NCBI RefSeq assembly: GCF_947500795.1
Contig: NZ_CANMTE010000001.1
Coordinates: forward strand, 372,001-436,000
Direction of reading: 5' to 3'
Source: an uncultured Gelidibacter sp.
Lineage (GTDB): Bacteria > Bacteroidota > Bacteroidia > Flavobacteriales > Flavobacteriaceae
DNA: 64,000 bases
The translations under genes and the position numbers were made by a program. The notes under the pieces are model-generated. The model made no database searches, was not told the origin of the DNA, and saw only the letters and a program-made list of their open reading frames with translations. This document shows positions 1-8,966 of this stretch, piece by piece (position 1 is the first letter of the stretch; each line of letters begins with the position of its first letter).

Positions 1-21
1 CATTAAAAGTTGGGAGTTTTT

Positions 22-993
22 TTAATCGTATCTTAAATTGATGAGATGCCTGACATCATCTAATATAAACATAAGGTTTTTACTAAAATCGTGGGTCATT
101 ATCGGGCTTTCAACTTTGTTGGTTCGTAACAGATCATTAAAATGTTCAGTTTCATAGCTGTAACCGATTGTGGTGTATCCGAACTCGTGCGTTGTTTCTT
201 GTCCTTTATGTGTGATGGTTACGGTAGAAGGTTGATGGAATCTGGTGTTGATTTTAATGGTGCCGTGTTCACAATGAAAAATTGCTTCGGTGGGTGTTTC
301 TTCCAACAACGTGCTTTTTAAAAACGCCTTCACACCATTATTGTAATTGAAAATAACATCACAAGTGGCATCCACACCATTATCAAAAAACGTGGCTTTA
401 GCTTCAATATCTATTGGTTTTCCTAAGGTGGATAAGGCAGCGAAAATAGGGTAGATGCCAATATCCAACAAACTACCGCCACCGAGTGATTTTTTGAATA
501 CTCGTGATTCCATGTCTATGGTCGGTTGAAAACCAAAATCGGCTTCTAATTTTTGGATCGCACCGTATTTATTTGATTTCAATTCACTTAAAACGAATTG
601 GTAATGCGGTAAAAAATAGGTCCATAAAGCTTCCATAAACAATACATTGTTCAACTTGGCGCTGGCAATCATCGCTTCTACGTCCTTAAGATTCAAAGCT
701 AATGGTTTCTCGCACAATACCGCTTTTTTATGGTTCATGCACATGATGGCATGCTCCTTATGATAACTGTGAGGTGTCGCTATGTAAATAGCATCAATAT
801 TAGGGTCAGCCGCTAAAACTTCATAAGAATCGTAAGCTTTAATGGCATTATATTGCTTGGCAAACGAATTTGCTTTTTCCTGATGTCTTGAGGCCACCGC
901 ATAAAGTTCGCAATGGGTAACCGATTGCAGGTCTGTAGCAAACTTATTGGCAATTTTACCGAGCCCGATAATGCCCCATCTTATAGTTTTCAT
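22..993 (-). CDS. Gfo/Idh/MocA family oxidoreductase
   Basis: Predicted cytosolic NAD(P)-dependent dehydrogenase of the Gfo/Idh/MocA family, 323 residues, the usual length. A Rossmann fold starts at the N-terminus (GIIGLGKIA, residues 7-15) and CEKPLA at 94-99 supplies the conserved EKP lysine. The remainder is the alpha/beta substrate domain. Its ATG overlaps the TGA of the symporter gene by four bases, so translation is probably coupled, and it is the last gene of a leftward operon with a PIG-L deacetylase, a small membrane peptide and a symporter. That context suggests oxidation of an imported sugar or sugar conjugate. This is inference; the substrate cannot be read from the sequence. Confidence 0.88.
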   Translation of the reverse strand: MKTIRWGIIGLGKIANKFATDLQSVTHCELYAVASRHQEKANSFAKQYNAIKAYDSYEVLAADPNIDAIYIATPHSYHKEHAIMCMNHKKAVLCEKPLALNLKDVEAMIASAKLNNVLFMEALWTYFLPHYQFVLSELKSNKYGAIQKLEADFGFQPTIDMESRVFKKSLGGGSLLDIGIYPIFAALSTLGKPIDIEAKATFFDNGVDATCDVIFNYNNGVKAFLKSTLLEETPTEAIFHCEHGTIKINTRFHQPSTVTITHKGQETTHEFGYTTIGYSYETEHFNDLLRTNKVESPIMTHDFSKNLMFILDDVRHLINLRYD

Positions 994-2759
994 GACATGG
1001 AATTTTTATAGATTAAATAACTGAAATAGGCCAGGAGGCTAATCAAAAATAGTAATGTGAGTCGGTTGTTTTTTGATATACCTTTGAAATCAATGAGCAT
1101 GGCGATAATAATGGCTAAAAAGCAGCCCACAAAATTCAACCATAAATACGGAAGATTGATGTAATTGTATTCATCTAAAAAGTATAAACTCAACACAAGG
1201 GCTTGGGTAATAAGTGCGGAAATAAATACCGCATTGCCTCTAACATGTTTAAAGAAAAAGGCCAACAGGAAAATGCCCAAAATATTGCCATAAAAAATGG
1301 AGCCAATGATATTGACCAACTGAATTAAATTATCCGCCAAATAGGCTGCTGAAGCAAAAATAATAGCTAAAACGCCCCAAGCCAGGGTAAACCATTTAGA
1401 GGCTTGTAAGTAGTGCTGTGGACTTTTATCTTGAGCGTAGCTGCGCTTGTACAAATCCATAGTCGTGGTTGAAGACAAGGCATTAAGCTCACTCGCAGTG
1501 CTCGACATGGCAGCGCTTAAAATTACTGCCAGTAGCAAGCCGATCAATCCGCGTGGTAGGTTGTTTAAGATGAAATGGATAAACACATAATCTTTATCGT
1601 TTGTTTCTACAGAAAGTACGCGTTCTGTATTGGCTTTGCTGATCAATTCTTTTGCAGCCTCTCTATTGGCTCTATCTTCATCATTATAGAGTGCAATTTG
1701 CGTTGCTAAGAGCTCACTTTTGTTACCCGCATACTGCATCATGACTTCCTTTTTCTCCTCAAAAATGTCATTTTGTTGTTGTTGCAATTTGGTGTAATCT
1801 TCAGCATATGAGGAATTCATCACGGTTTCTGTGGCGGCCGGATTAAAATTGATAGGCGAGGTGTTAAATTGGTAAAACACAAAGACCATCACCCCGACCA
1901 ACAGAATAAAAAACTGCATCGGTACTTTTAAGAGCCCATTAAAAATCAGTCCCATTTGCATTTCCTTAACTGATTTCCCTGACAGGTAACGCTGCACCTG
2001 ACTTTGATCTGTCCCAAAATAGGAGAGCGCCAAAAATGAACCTCCAATAACCCCACTCCAAAAGGTGTAACGGTTATTGAAATCAAAGGAAAAATCCAGA
2101 ATTTCCATTTTTCCGCTTGCCCCAGCAATTTCTAAGGCTTTGGTAAACGTGATGTTTTCTGGAAGGTAGCTGACAATGAGAAAAAACGCAATGAACATGC
2201 CCGTAAAAATAACCGCCATTTGCTGTTTTTGGGTGATGCTGACCGCTTTCGTACCTCCTGATACTGTATAAATAATTACCAAAATTCCAATAATGATAAT
2301 CAGTAAGTTCAGATTCCAACCCAATACCGCAGAGAGGATAATGGCAGGTGCGTAAATGGTAATCCCTGCAGCCAAGCCGCGTTGGATTAAAAATAAAATA
2401 GCGGTCAAGCTTCTGGTTTTTAAATCGAATCGATTTTCCAAAAATTCATAAGCGGTGTAGACTTTGAGTCGGTAATACAGCGGAATAAACACCAAACAAA
2501 TGATGATCATGGCAATGGGCAATCCAAAGTAGAATTGCACAAAGCCCATCCCGTCGTGAAATGCTTGTCCAGGCGTGGATAAAAATGTAATCGCACTGGC
2601 TTGGGTGGCCATCACACTTAAGCCTATGGTCCACCATTTAGCTTCATTGCCGCCTTTTAAATAATCCTCAACATTTTTGCTGCCGCGCGTTTTCCAAGTG
2701 CCATAAATAACAATGGCCAATAGCGTTCCGATGAGTACAATCCAATCTAATAGCTGCAT
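990..2759 (-). CDS. Sodium:solute symporter (SSS family)
   Basis: Inner-membrane Na+/solute symporter with a LeuT-type fold, 589 residues and about 13 predicted membrane segments. The family's early helix region is recognisable (WWTIGLSVMATQASAITFLS from about residue 41). A hydrophilic, glutamine- and glutamate-rich insert of roughly 70 residues lies near residues 315-385 between membrane segments, a feature seen in some Bacteroidota members. It lies one base downstream of a 36-residue membrane peptide and overlaps the following oxidoreductase gene by four bases. The transported solute is unknown; a sugar or N-acyl-sugar product of the neighbouring deacetylase is plausible. Confidence 0.88.
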   Translation of the reverse strand: MQLLDWIVLIGTLLAIVIYGTWKTRGSKNVEDYLKGGNEAKWWTIGLSVMATQASAITFLSTPGQAFHDGMGFVQFYFGLPIAMIIICLVFIPLYYRLKVYTAYEFLENRFDLKTRSLTAILFLIQRGLAAGITIYAPAIILSAVLGWNLNLLIIIIGILVIIYTVSGGTKAVSITQKQQMAVIFTGMFIAFFLIVSYLPENITFTKALEIAGASGKMEILDFSFDFNNRYTFWSGVIGGSFLALSYFGTDQSQVQRYLSGKSVKEMQMGLIFNGLLKVPMQFFILLVGVMVFVFYQFNTSPINFNPAATETVMNSSYAEDYTKLQQQQNDIFEEKKEVMMQYAGNKSELLATQIALYNDEDRANREAAKELISKANTERVLSVETNDKDYVFIHFILNNLPRGLIGLLLAVILSAAMSSTASELNALSSTTTMDLYKRSYAQDKSPQHYLQASKWFTLAWGVLAIIFASAAYLADNLIQLVNIIGSIFYGNILGIFLLAFFFKHVRGNAVFISALITQALVLSLYFLDEYNYINLPYLWLNFVGCFLAIIIAMLIDFKGISKNNRLTLLFLISLLAYFSYLIYKNSMS

Positions 2760-2760
2760 G

Positions 2761-2871
2761 TTAGAAGGATTTCATGATAAAATAAAACAAAACAATATAA
2801 AGCGCATTAGCCACAAGGACTAAGGTGTACGATTTTTTCCAGCGCTCTTTTGGTGGTTGTTGTAGTTTCAT
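2761..2871 (-). CDS. Small single-pass membrane peptide (36 aa) paired with symporter
   Basis: A 36-codon ATG-to-TAA frame fills the gap between the deacetylase and symporter genes with 8 bases upstream and 1 base downstream. The peptide starts MKLQQPPKERWKKSY, a positively charged amphipathic segment, followed by one hydrophobic helix (LVLVANALYIVLFYFIM) and a short tail, so it should be a cytoplasm-in single-pass membrane protein. Tight spacing, absence of other coding sequence and the positive-inside pattern support it being real. Small membrane subunits paired with SSS transporters are known in other bacteria; a helper role here is inferred. It is too short for many gene callers. Confidence 0.72.
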   Translation of the reverse strand: MKLQQPPKERWKKSYTLVLVANALYIVLFYFIMKSF

Positions 2872-2879
2872 GAATAAAT

Positions 2880-5405
2880 TTATTGTTTTAATTGTTGATT
2901 GGCTTTGATATTTTCTTTTCCGATAGAAAGCATATTTGCAAATAATCGAAACGCTCCTGCAACCCCTTCTGGGAATTCTCTAAAAAAGCTCAATCCCGTA
3001 TAAATATAATGTCCTTTTCCGTATTTGGCCACTAATAAGCTCCCTTCTTTTGGGGTTTCACCGGTATCGTGCATGGATAATACGGGAGTGAAGGCCTCTG
3101 ACCACGTATCAGGAAAATAGAGTCCGCGTTCTTGAGTCCAACCTTCAAAATCGGTTTGGGTGATTTTGTTGGGATAGTTGAGCAATTCGTGTTGCGGATT
3201 GAGAAACGTTACCTCAGAATTTTCATCCGTTACACGGTCTCTTGAAAGTTTCATTGGATATGGCGCTAAATCATCTACCACAAGTCCTCCGCTTGTATTG
3301 TACTGCACAATTAAATTGCCGCCCTGATTAACAAATTCGAACAATTGGTGTTGTTTAAATTTCAGTGCGTCTATAGTATTGTAAGCTCTGATTCCGACTA
3401 CAATAGCGTCAAATCGATTAAGATTGTCTGTAGTAATATCTTCAGGTTTTATGATCACAACGTTGTAGCCAATTTGCCTTAGACTTTCTGGGACCACATC
3501 TCCTGCGCCTTCAATATATCCGATATTTTCACCCTTTTTCTTTATGTCCAAACGTACAATTTTGCTCTCGCTTGGCATTAATATGGTTTGAAAGGGAATG
3601 TGATTATAGTCCATTTCAATCAGCTGTTTTGTGTAGACCTCATTGCCGATATGAACCATTGGCGATAAAAGTCCTTCACTTTGATTTTTAGGCGGAATCA
3701 CCGTAAATACTAAGGTTTTTTCTTCACCTTTATGAAGGAGCGATACTTTTTGCTTCTCAGGATATACATTCCAGCCTTTAGGATGGGCTAATTGTACAAA
3801 ACCTTCTAAGTTTTCTCGCTGTGCTTTGACGATAACTTGAATATCCTTTTGCTGATCATCGGCGAAAATGATGACTGGTTCCGCGATATGTGCTGAAACC
3901 TGCGGAACGATTTCAAACGGTTTGTAGACCTCACCTTTTACAGGGTCGTTGGTTTTGTAAATTACAGGTCTGACGTATGGAATCACTACACCGTTAATGG
4001 AAATATTGAAGGTTGCCGTTACATTTCTAGGGGTTTCCGGTAAGCCGATAAGTTGTTGATCGTCCACCTTGTACATGCCCAAACTCCCCTTGGAGTCCAA
4101 CCAATATGGAGTAGAGTAGGACGTAGTTGGAGCAATTGTCATCTCAGATTTAAAGCGATGGGAGTCATTATTTTGTAAATCGGTATTTTTTTGAATTCTG
4201 GAACCATCCGAAAATACTACAGATAATAATTTGATGTTTTGCGGACTTCTGTTGATGGCTTCTAAACTTAAATTTATGACGCTTTTTGGTGAAGCAGTAT
4301 TAGATGCGGCTGCAACTTCAAGATACAGGCCGGCACATCCTGCAATTACCTCTTTGATAGCTTCAGATTTCACGGTTTTCCAATGGTTGTCCTCTAATTT
4401 CTGAATCAATTTGTAGGCTTCAACTAATTTTTGAATAGAGGCTGAAGGATTGTTGAAATCATAATTTTCTTGAACGCTTTTAAGTAGTTCACCGATAGGT
4501 TTTCCTCCTTTTACGCGATTCCAACTCGTATCAATTCCTTCAAAAATATTTGTTTTATCGGTTGGTTTGTTGCCTTTTATCAATTCCAAATATTCGGTTT
4601 CACTACCACGAGAGCCGGTATTTCCAAAGCCTTGCGATTGATGAGAGCTTCTACTTAACGCTGCAATCTCGGCATTGGAGAGTCCGAGGGCAGGGTAGAA
4701 GTTGCCCACTTCCAATTCGTAAAAGTTTGTTTTATCGGCGGCATCAAATTTTTCTTGACTGCCATAAAACCACCACGACGGATTGAAAAATTCACGTTTT
4801 GGTTGCCACACTTTTACATGTTTAAGCTGCTCAGGATATTTTGTAGGGTCAGCCGCTGCATCAAAAGCTTCCATGCTTAACATGGCGGAACTGGTATGAT
4901 GTCCGTGGGTAGACCCAGGACTACGGTGGTCAAAACGGTTGATGATAATATCTGGCTGAAATTTACGAATGGCCCAAACCACATCACTCATAACCTCATC
5001 TTTGTTCCAAATGGCCAAAGTTTCATCCGGATGTTTAGAATATCCAAAATCATTAGCTCGGGTAAAGAATTGTTCACCTCCGTCAATTTGTCGTGCTGCA
5101 ACCAATTCTTGGGTTCTGATCACTCCTAAAAGCTCTCTGAGTTCAGGTCCGATAAGGTTTTGGCCACCGTCGCCACGGGTTAACGAGAGGTAAGCGGTTC
5201 TTGCCTTAACGGCATTCGACATGTGTGAAATGAGTCGCGTGTTTTCGTCATCAGGATGCGCTGCAACATACAATACAGAACCTATAAAATTGAGTTTTTC
5301 TATGGCTTCATATAATTCTGAACTCGTTGGTTTTTTTGGCTGCTGGGCTTGTATCGAAATACAAGACATTAAAATAATTAAAAGTAATAACTGACGTCTG
5401 AACAT
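2880..5405 (-). CDS. Secreted PIG-L family deacetylase
   Basis: An 841-residue exported protein. A signal peptide occupies about residues 1-20 (MFRRQLLLLIILMSCISIQA). The PIG-L/LmbE zinc hydrolase domain follows, with the metal-binding AHPDDE at residues 49-54 and a downstream HGHHTSSAM histidine cluster. PIG-L enzymes remove N-acetyl groups from N-acetylglucosamine-type conjugates. The long C-terminal part contains beta-rich regions and a glutamine-amidotransferase-like region near the end (DAIVVGIRAYNT, GGNLIVQYNTSGG). It is first in a leftward operon with a small peptide, a symporter and an oxidoreductase, suggesting outer processing, uptake and oxidation of one compound. A -7 box lies just upstream. 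Confidence 0.86.
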   Translation of the reverse strand: MFRRQLLLLIILMSCISIQAQQPKKPTSSELYEAIEKLNFIGSVLYVAAHPDDENTRLISHMSNAVKARTAYLSLTRGDGGQNLIGPELRELLGVIRTQELVAARQIDGGEQFFTRANDFGYSKHPDETLAIWNKDEVMSDVVWAIRKFQPDIIINRFDHRSPGSTHGHHTSSAMLSMEAFDAAADPTKYPEQLKHVKVWQPKREFFNPSWWFYGSQEKFDAADKTNFYELEVGNFYPALGLSNAEIAALSRSSHQSQGFGNTGSRGSETEYLELIKGNKPTDKTNIFEGIDTSWNRVKGGKPIGELLKSVQENYDFNNPSASIQKLVEAYKLIQKLEDNHWKTVKSEAIKEVIAGCAGLYLEVAAASNTASPKSVINLSLEAINRSPQNIKLLSVVFSDGSRIQKNTDLQNNDSHRFKSEMTIAPTTSYSTPYWLDSKGSLGMYKVDDQQLIGLPETPRNVTATFNISINGVVIPYVRPVIYKTNDPVKGEVYKPFEIVPQVSAHIAEPVIIFADDQQKDIQVIVKAQRENLEGFVQLAHPKGWNVYPEKQKVSLLHKGEEKTLVFTVIPPKNQSEGLLSPMVHIGNEVYTKQLIEMDYNHIPFQTILMPSESKIVRLDIKKKGENIGYIEGAGDVVPESLRQIGYNVVIIKPEDITTDNLNRFDAIVVGIRAYNTIDALKFKQHQLFEFVNQGGNLIVQYNTSGGLVVDDLAPYPMKLSRDRVTDENSEVTFLNPQHELLNYPNKITQTDFEGWTQERGLYFPDTWSEAFTPVLSMHDTGETPKEGSLLVAKYGKGHYIYTGLSFFREFPEGVAGAFRLFANMLSIGKENIKANQQLKQ

Positions 5406-5428
5406 TTGAAGTGCATTAGCTTGAACTT

Positions 5429-5436
5429 CAAATATA
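5429..5436 (-). promoter_or_regulatory. Bacteroidota -7 promoter box for the PIG-L operon
   Basis: On the minus strand these bases read TATATTTG, an exact match to the Bacteroidota -7 element TAnnTTTG, 24 bases before the deacetylase ATG. No TTG is seen at the expected -33 distance, so the assignment rests on the -7 box and position. Confidence 0.5.
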
Positions 5437-5571
5437 AAAAAGATGGGACGTAATTTTAACTTTTAGATTTTATTTAACTTGAATTTTACTGAGATTTCAG
5501 GCGATTTTGAGAAGTATGGAAATTTTAAACTTTTAATAATAAGATTTTAATGATGGCGCTTCAAATTGTGC

Positions 5572-6114
5572 TTAAATCATGTCCGTATTATCTTCAAATA
5601 ATTCGTCAATAGCATCTTTTTTAATTAGTGTGACTGCTTTTTGTAGCATTAAGTTATTGGGATAGGTTACCAAATCGCCATTTTCAATGCGTAAATGCAG
5701 TTGAAAGGCTCTAATATCTTCTATAATACCTTCAAGCGGAAAGTCTTTATCATGAATTTGTATTTTATCACCTACTTTATAGGGAAATGAGAAAAACATA
5801 ATGATGCCTGAGGTGATATTGCTGAGAATGGACCAGATAGCGAACAGACCGATACCAATAACGGCAAATACCGATGAAAACAGCAGAATCAAATCTTTGG
5901 CCTCTGTTCCAAAAATAAAAGGAATAATCAACAGTGCAACAATAAATAGTGCAACACTAACATAGCGTTGCATTAAGTGAATGCGCGCAATGTTAATGCC
6001 TTGTTTTTTTGAAACTTTAGCAATAACCTTGTTAACGAAAAATCGTATGATCAGTAGAAACAGAAGTAAAAAACCGGTATAGATAAAACCGTCCTGATAG
6101 TCTTTAAAAAACAT
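5572..6114 (-). CDS. Mechanosensitive ion channel, MscS family (short form)
   Basis: A 180-residue MscS-type channel of the inner membrane that would release solutes on osmotic downshift. It shows three hydrophobic segments (about residues 10-28, 48-66 and 70-92), then the pore-lining helix and the start of the beta domain (GIIMFFSFPYKVGDKIQI, about 103-120). It ends soon after the beta domain, so the C-terminal alpha/beta vestibule of E. coli MscS (286 residues) is missing. Such short forms occur in flavobacteria and no frameshift is evident. It is monocistronic with its own -7 box. Confidence 0.85.
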   Translation of the reverse strand: MFFKDYQDGFIYTGFLLLFLLIIRFFVNKVIAKVSKKQGINIARIHLMQRYVSVALFIVALLIIPFIFGTEAKDLILLFSSVFAVIGIGLFAIWSILSNITSGIIMFFSFPYKVGDKIQIHDKDFPLEGIIEDIRAFQLHLRIENGDLVTYPNNLMLQKAVTLIKKDAIDELFEDNTDMI

Positions 6115-6141
6115 AGATTTTTTTTAAAATTTGATTAATAG

Positions 6142-6149
6142 CAAAGATA
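6142..6149 (-). promoter_or_regulatory. -7 promoter box for the MscS-type gene
   Basis: The minus strand reads TATCTTTG, matching TAnnTTTG, 27 bases before the ATG of the channel gene. No clear -33 TTG is visible. Confidence 0.45.
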
Positions 6150-6158
6150 CATACAAAT

Positions 6159-7100
6159 CTATTGTTTCTGTTTTAAACCAAGGCTTTCTCTGAGGCTTGC
6201 ATCTGCATTGGAATTTTTGTTCCAATAATCGGATTTGATAGACTTCATCCTTGTCGCTTTTGTGGTCAATTCTTTAGCTTTTTCCCCCTGACCACTAATA
6301 AAGGTCTCTTCCCAAGAAATGATGTCAAATGGGGATTTTGGATTGAAGGAGATGCTAATGCTTCGGTTTAATTCTGGATACGATAGCGTGTATCGGTCCT
6401 GTGTCAATTCTGCGGAAGCGTTATAAGCCTTAAAAGGAATGTGTCTTAAACGTAAAAATTCGAAAGCCGGAATGATCTCCACATTGCCGGTAGGTAAACT
6501 TTTAGGGTCGATACGTAATTGTGTCCATAGTTCGTTTTCGAGGATGTTTTTATTGAAATCAAACTCTTCATCAGCTTCGCCTTCAAAATAAGAATGAGAT
6601 CGCACCTCAAAATCTGAGCGGTTGTTGAGTTGGATGTACACTTGACCACACCACTCCTGCACGGAACACGTAACCTTTAAAGCATGCTGATTGTTCGCTG
6701 CGGGATAAAACACACTTTGCATGATGCTATAGGGGTAAATGCCGGTATTGAAATTTTTAGTGGCATTCAATTTTAATACCGGAATACTATTGGAGGACGC
6801 TTGGTCTGCTTTTACTTGTTCGGATTTCAAAAAAGGCTCGGTGACATAAACTAATACAGCGGTGCCTTTACGGATTTCGCCATAACGTGCTTGCTCTAAA
6901 GCATAGGAAGTGATTTCCGCCTCGCCCTGATACCAGTAGTCCTTAAAATCTTGCGATAAAGGTTGTGCTTTTTTTAGTTTCTCTCCTGAAGTTTTATGTT
7001 CTTGTAAATCAGTGTTTTGAATTGGTTTGTTTTCATCTTTACATGAAGAGAACATCAAAAGAAAACAAGCACTAAACACTAAGGTAATTGACGATTTCAT
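6159..7100 (-). CDS. Predicted lipoprotein of unknown function
   Basis: A 313-residue lipoprotein starting MKSSITLVFS, with a hydrophobic signal segment and a lipobox ending FSSC at about residue 20, so Cys would be lipidated and the protein anchored in the envelope. I prefer this ATG to one nine codons upstream because a TAACTTTG promoter box covers 7125-7132, which would place the longer start at or before transcription initiation. The mature part has no motif I recognise. It lies between maf and an MscS gene; databases sometimes label such neighbours as Maf-like, which the sequence does not support. Confidence 0.8.
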   Translation of the reverse strand: MKSSITLVFSACFLLMFSSCKDENKPIQNTDLQEHKTSGEKLKKAQPLSQDFKDYWYQGEAEITSYALEQARYGEIRKGTAVLVYVTEPFLKSEQVKADQASSNSIPVLKLNATKNFNTGIYPYSIMQSVFYPAANNQHALKVTCSVQEWCGQVYIQLNNRSDFEVRSHSYFEGEADEEFDFNKNILENELWTQLRIDPKSLPTGNVEIIPAFEFLRLRHIPFKAYNASAELTQDRYTLSYPELNRSISISFNPKSPFDIISWEETFISGQGEKAKELTTKATRMKSIKSDYWNKNSNADASLRESLGLKQKQ

Positions 7101-7124
7101 AGCGATAAAATTTGTATAAAAATA

Positions 7125-7132
7125 CAAAGTTA
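7125..7132 (-). promoter_or_regulatory. -7 promoter box for the lipoprotein gene
   Basis: The minus strand reads TAACTTTG, an exact TAnnTTTG match that overlaps the maf stop codon and lies 24 bases before the lipoprotein ATG. It decides between two possible starts. Confidence 0.5.
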
Positions 7133-7723
7133 ATTGCTTTTAACAATGTCATTTAACGTTTGATATACGAGGTGTGTCGGCAAACCCATGACATTAAAAT
7201 AAGACCCTTCAATTTTGGTAACACCAATTTGGCCTATCCATTCTTGAATGCCATAGGCACCCGCTTTATCAAAAGGTTTGAAGGTGTTTATGTAGTAGTT
7301 GATCTCCTCATCGGTCAAATTTTTAAAGGTGACTTTTGTGACCGAATTCACCGTTTTTTCAATACTTGTAGTTGTAAAACAAACAGATGTAATGACTTCG
7401 TGCGTGGCATTGCTCAAGGATTTAATAAGCTCAAAAGCTTCTGCAGCGTCCCTTGGTTTGCCCAATGCTTTTGTGTTGTGCCACACAATGGTGTCGCTGG
7501 TAATGAGAATATCTTTGGGGCGAAGTTCGTTTTTGTAAGGCAGTGCTTTGAGCTGTGCTAAATAATCGCTGATTTCAAAATGTACCAACCGTTGTGGGTA
7601 ATCTTCCAAAACAGGCTTTATACGGATTTCAACATCCAATCCTAAATCTTTAAAAAACTGTTGTCGCCTTGGTGAATTAGAGGCTAAAATAACATGGTAG
7701 TCTTTTAAGGTGTCGTTAAGCAT
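7130..7723 (-). CDS. maf: Maf family nucleotide pyrophosphatase
   Basis: A 197-residue Maf protein, full length for the family. The signature ILASNSPRR lies at residues 12-20, and the family's central SDTIVW segment and the later YGIQEWIG segment are present. Maf proteins hydrolyse nucleoside triphosphates, often dTTP, UTP or modified pyrimidine nucleotides, to monophosphates and pyrophosphate in the cytosol, and are linked to nucleotide-pool cleaning and septation. Genes for a UbiA-type prenyltransferase and a KdsC-like phosphatase lie upstream on the same strand, an arrangement common in flavobacteria. Confidence 0.92.
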   Translation of the reverse strand: MLNDTLKDYHVILASNSPRRQQFFKDLGLDVEIRIKPVLEDYPQRLVHFEISDYLAQLKALPYKNELRPKDILITSDTIVWHNTKALGKPRDAAEAFELIKSLSNATHEVITSVCFTTTSIEKTVNSVTKVTFKNLTDEEINYYINTFKPFDKAGAYGIQEWIGQIGVTKIEGSYFNVMGLPTHLVYQTLNDIVKSN

Positions 7724-7776
7724 GGTATCTAATTTTCAGTCTCGATTTGGATAAACTTTAAGTGATATATGGGCTG

Positions 7777-8700
7777 TTATTTCAAAACTATCGGATATAA
7801 TAACAGCGACAGCATCCCAAAAAGCATTACTAATTTAAACATATTACTGATATGGGAATAGTCTTTTTTAGATTTTGCGCTAAAGATTCTAATGGCAATA
7901 TAAATGAGTGGTGCAATGATGAATATTAGAAAATATCCGATAAACAGTTCATATTTAAAAAGGTATGTGACCACATAATAAATAGAACCCAAAAGAGGCA
8001 CTAACGTTACAACTAATGCAATTTTAGCAGCTCTGTCTCGCCCGATGGCGATAGGCAAAGTGTTCATCCCGGCTTTATAATCGCCATCTACGTCTTCCAA
8101 ATCTTTGATGAGTTCCCGCACCAAATTGATTAAAAATGCAAAAAGGGCATAGTCCAATAAGATTTTAAAAAAGGTGAGCTGTGTTGCTTTATTTTGTTCG
8201 GTAATAACAGGAATCAATTCGAAGACACCCACAATCAAAATACTCAGAGCCACCAAGACGGAAATGATAATATTTCCTATTAAAAGTGTTGGTTTTAAAT
8301 AGGAAGCATAGACATAGAGCAATGCAGAAATAATCACAAAAAGGGCGAAAAACCCGCTGCGGCCCACTAAATTGGAGAGGTAGAACCCAATAAGAACACC
8401 AATAACATTAAAGGTGATAAACAGAATGTTTGCTGTTTTTTCAGAAATTTTAGAACCTACAATCACTTTTGAAGGTTTATTCACCAGATCGGTTTCGACA
8501 TCATAAATATCATTAATGATGTTCCCGGCCGCCGCAATGCAGAGTGTGGAAAACACCAATAATCCAAAACCAAACCCATTGAGTGTGATGGTCAGATTTG
8601 TGGTTTCTAAAAACGGCTCAAAAAGCGCGTATTTTATAAGTAATTGCACAAGGGCAATCAGCAATAAATTTTTCCAGCGGATTAAGTTTAGGATATGCAA
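7777..8700 (-). CDS. UbiA-superfamily prenyltransferase
   Basis: A 307-residue integral membrane prenyltransferase with eight to nine hydrophobic helices. The first aspartate-rich motif NDIYDVETD is at residues 63-71, followed by the basic NKPSKV; the second is the DLEDVDGD region near 200-207. These bind Mg2+ and the prenyl diphosphate. Flavobacterial members at this locus are usually annotated as geranylgeranylglycerol-phosphate geranylgeranyltransferase, but the sequence alone does not fix the acceptor; a quinone or lipid precursor is possible. It is preceded on its strand by a repeat-filled gap and the KdsC-like gene. Confidence 0.85.
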   Translation of the reverse strand: MHILNLIRWKNLLLIALVQLLIKYALFEPFLETTNLTITLNGFGFGLLVFSTLCIAAAGNIINDIYDVETDLVNKPSKVIVGSKISEKTANILFITFNVIGVLIGFYLSNLVGRSGFFALFVIISALLYVYASYLKPTLLIGNIIISVLVALSILIVGVFELIPVITEQNKATQLTFFKILLDYALFAFLINLVRELIKDLEDVDGDYKAGMNTLPIAIGRDRAAKIALVVTLVPLLGSIYYVVTYLFKYELFIGYFLIFIIAPLIYIAIRIFSAKSKKDYSHISNMFKLVMLFGMLSLLLYPIVLK

Positions 8701-8734
8701 TGGGTGGCTATGTGTTGGTTAGTTTTATAGTTGG

Positions 8735-8867
8735 CAGTATTCAGTGTTCAGTATTCAGTGTTCAGTATTCAGTATTCAGTGTTCAGTGTTCAGTATTCAG
8801 TAGGCAGTATTCAGTTTGCAGTCTTCAGTGTTCAGTGTTCAGTATTCAGTATTCAGTGTTCAGTTGT
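8735..8867. repeat. Heptanucleotide array CAGTNNN, 19 units
   Basis: Nineteen consecutive 7-base units start at 8735, each beginning CAGT with a variable three-base tail (mostly ATT or GTT, also AGG, TTG, CTT, TGT). There is no slip in register across 133 bases. It lies between the UbiA gene start and a second heptad array. All frames stay open because the period is 7, which creates spurious reading frames. It resembles the short tandemly repeated (STRR) heptamers described in cyanobacteria. Confidence 0.92.
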
Positions 8868-8882
8868 GAATTTTTCATCATC

Positions 8883-8966
8883 AATCAACAATCAACAATC
8901 ACCAATCACCAATCATCAATCAGCAATCGTCAATCATCAATCAACAATCCTCAATCCTCAATCCCT
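8883..8966. repeat. Heptanucleotide array AATCANC, 12 units
   Basis: Twelve consecutive 7-base units start at 8883, each beginning AATC and ending mostly ANC (AAC, ACC, ATC, AGC, with GTC, CTC and CCT variants). The last unit ends at the base before the stop codon of the KdsC-like gene at 8967. It is a different heptamer from the CAGTNNN array 16 bases away but has the same period. Confidence 0.9.
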
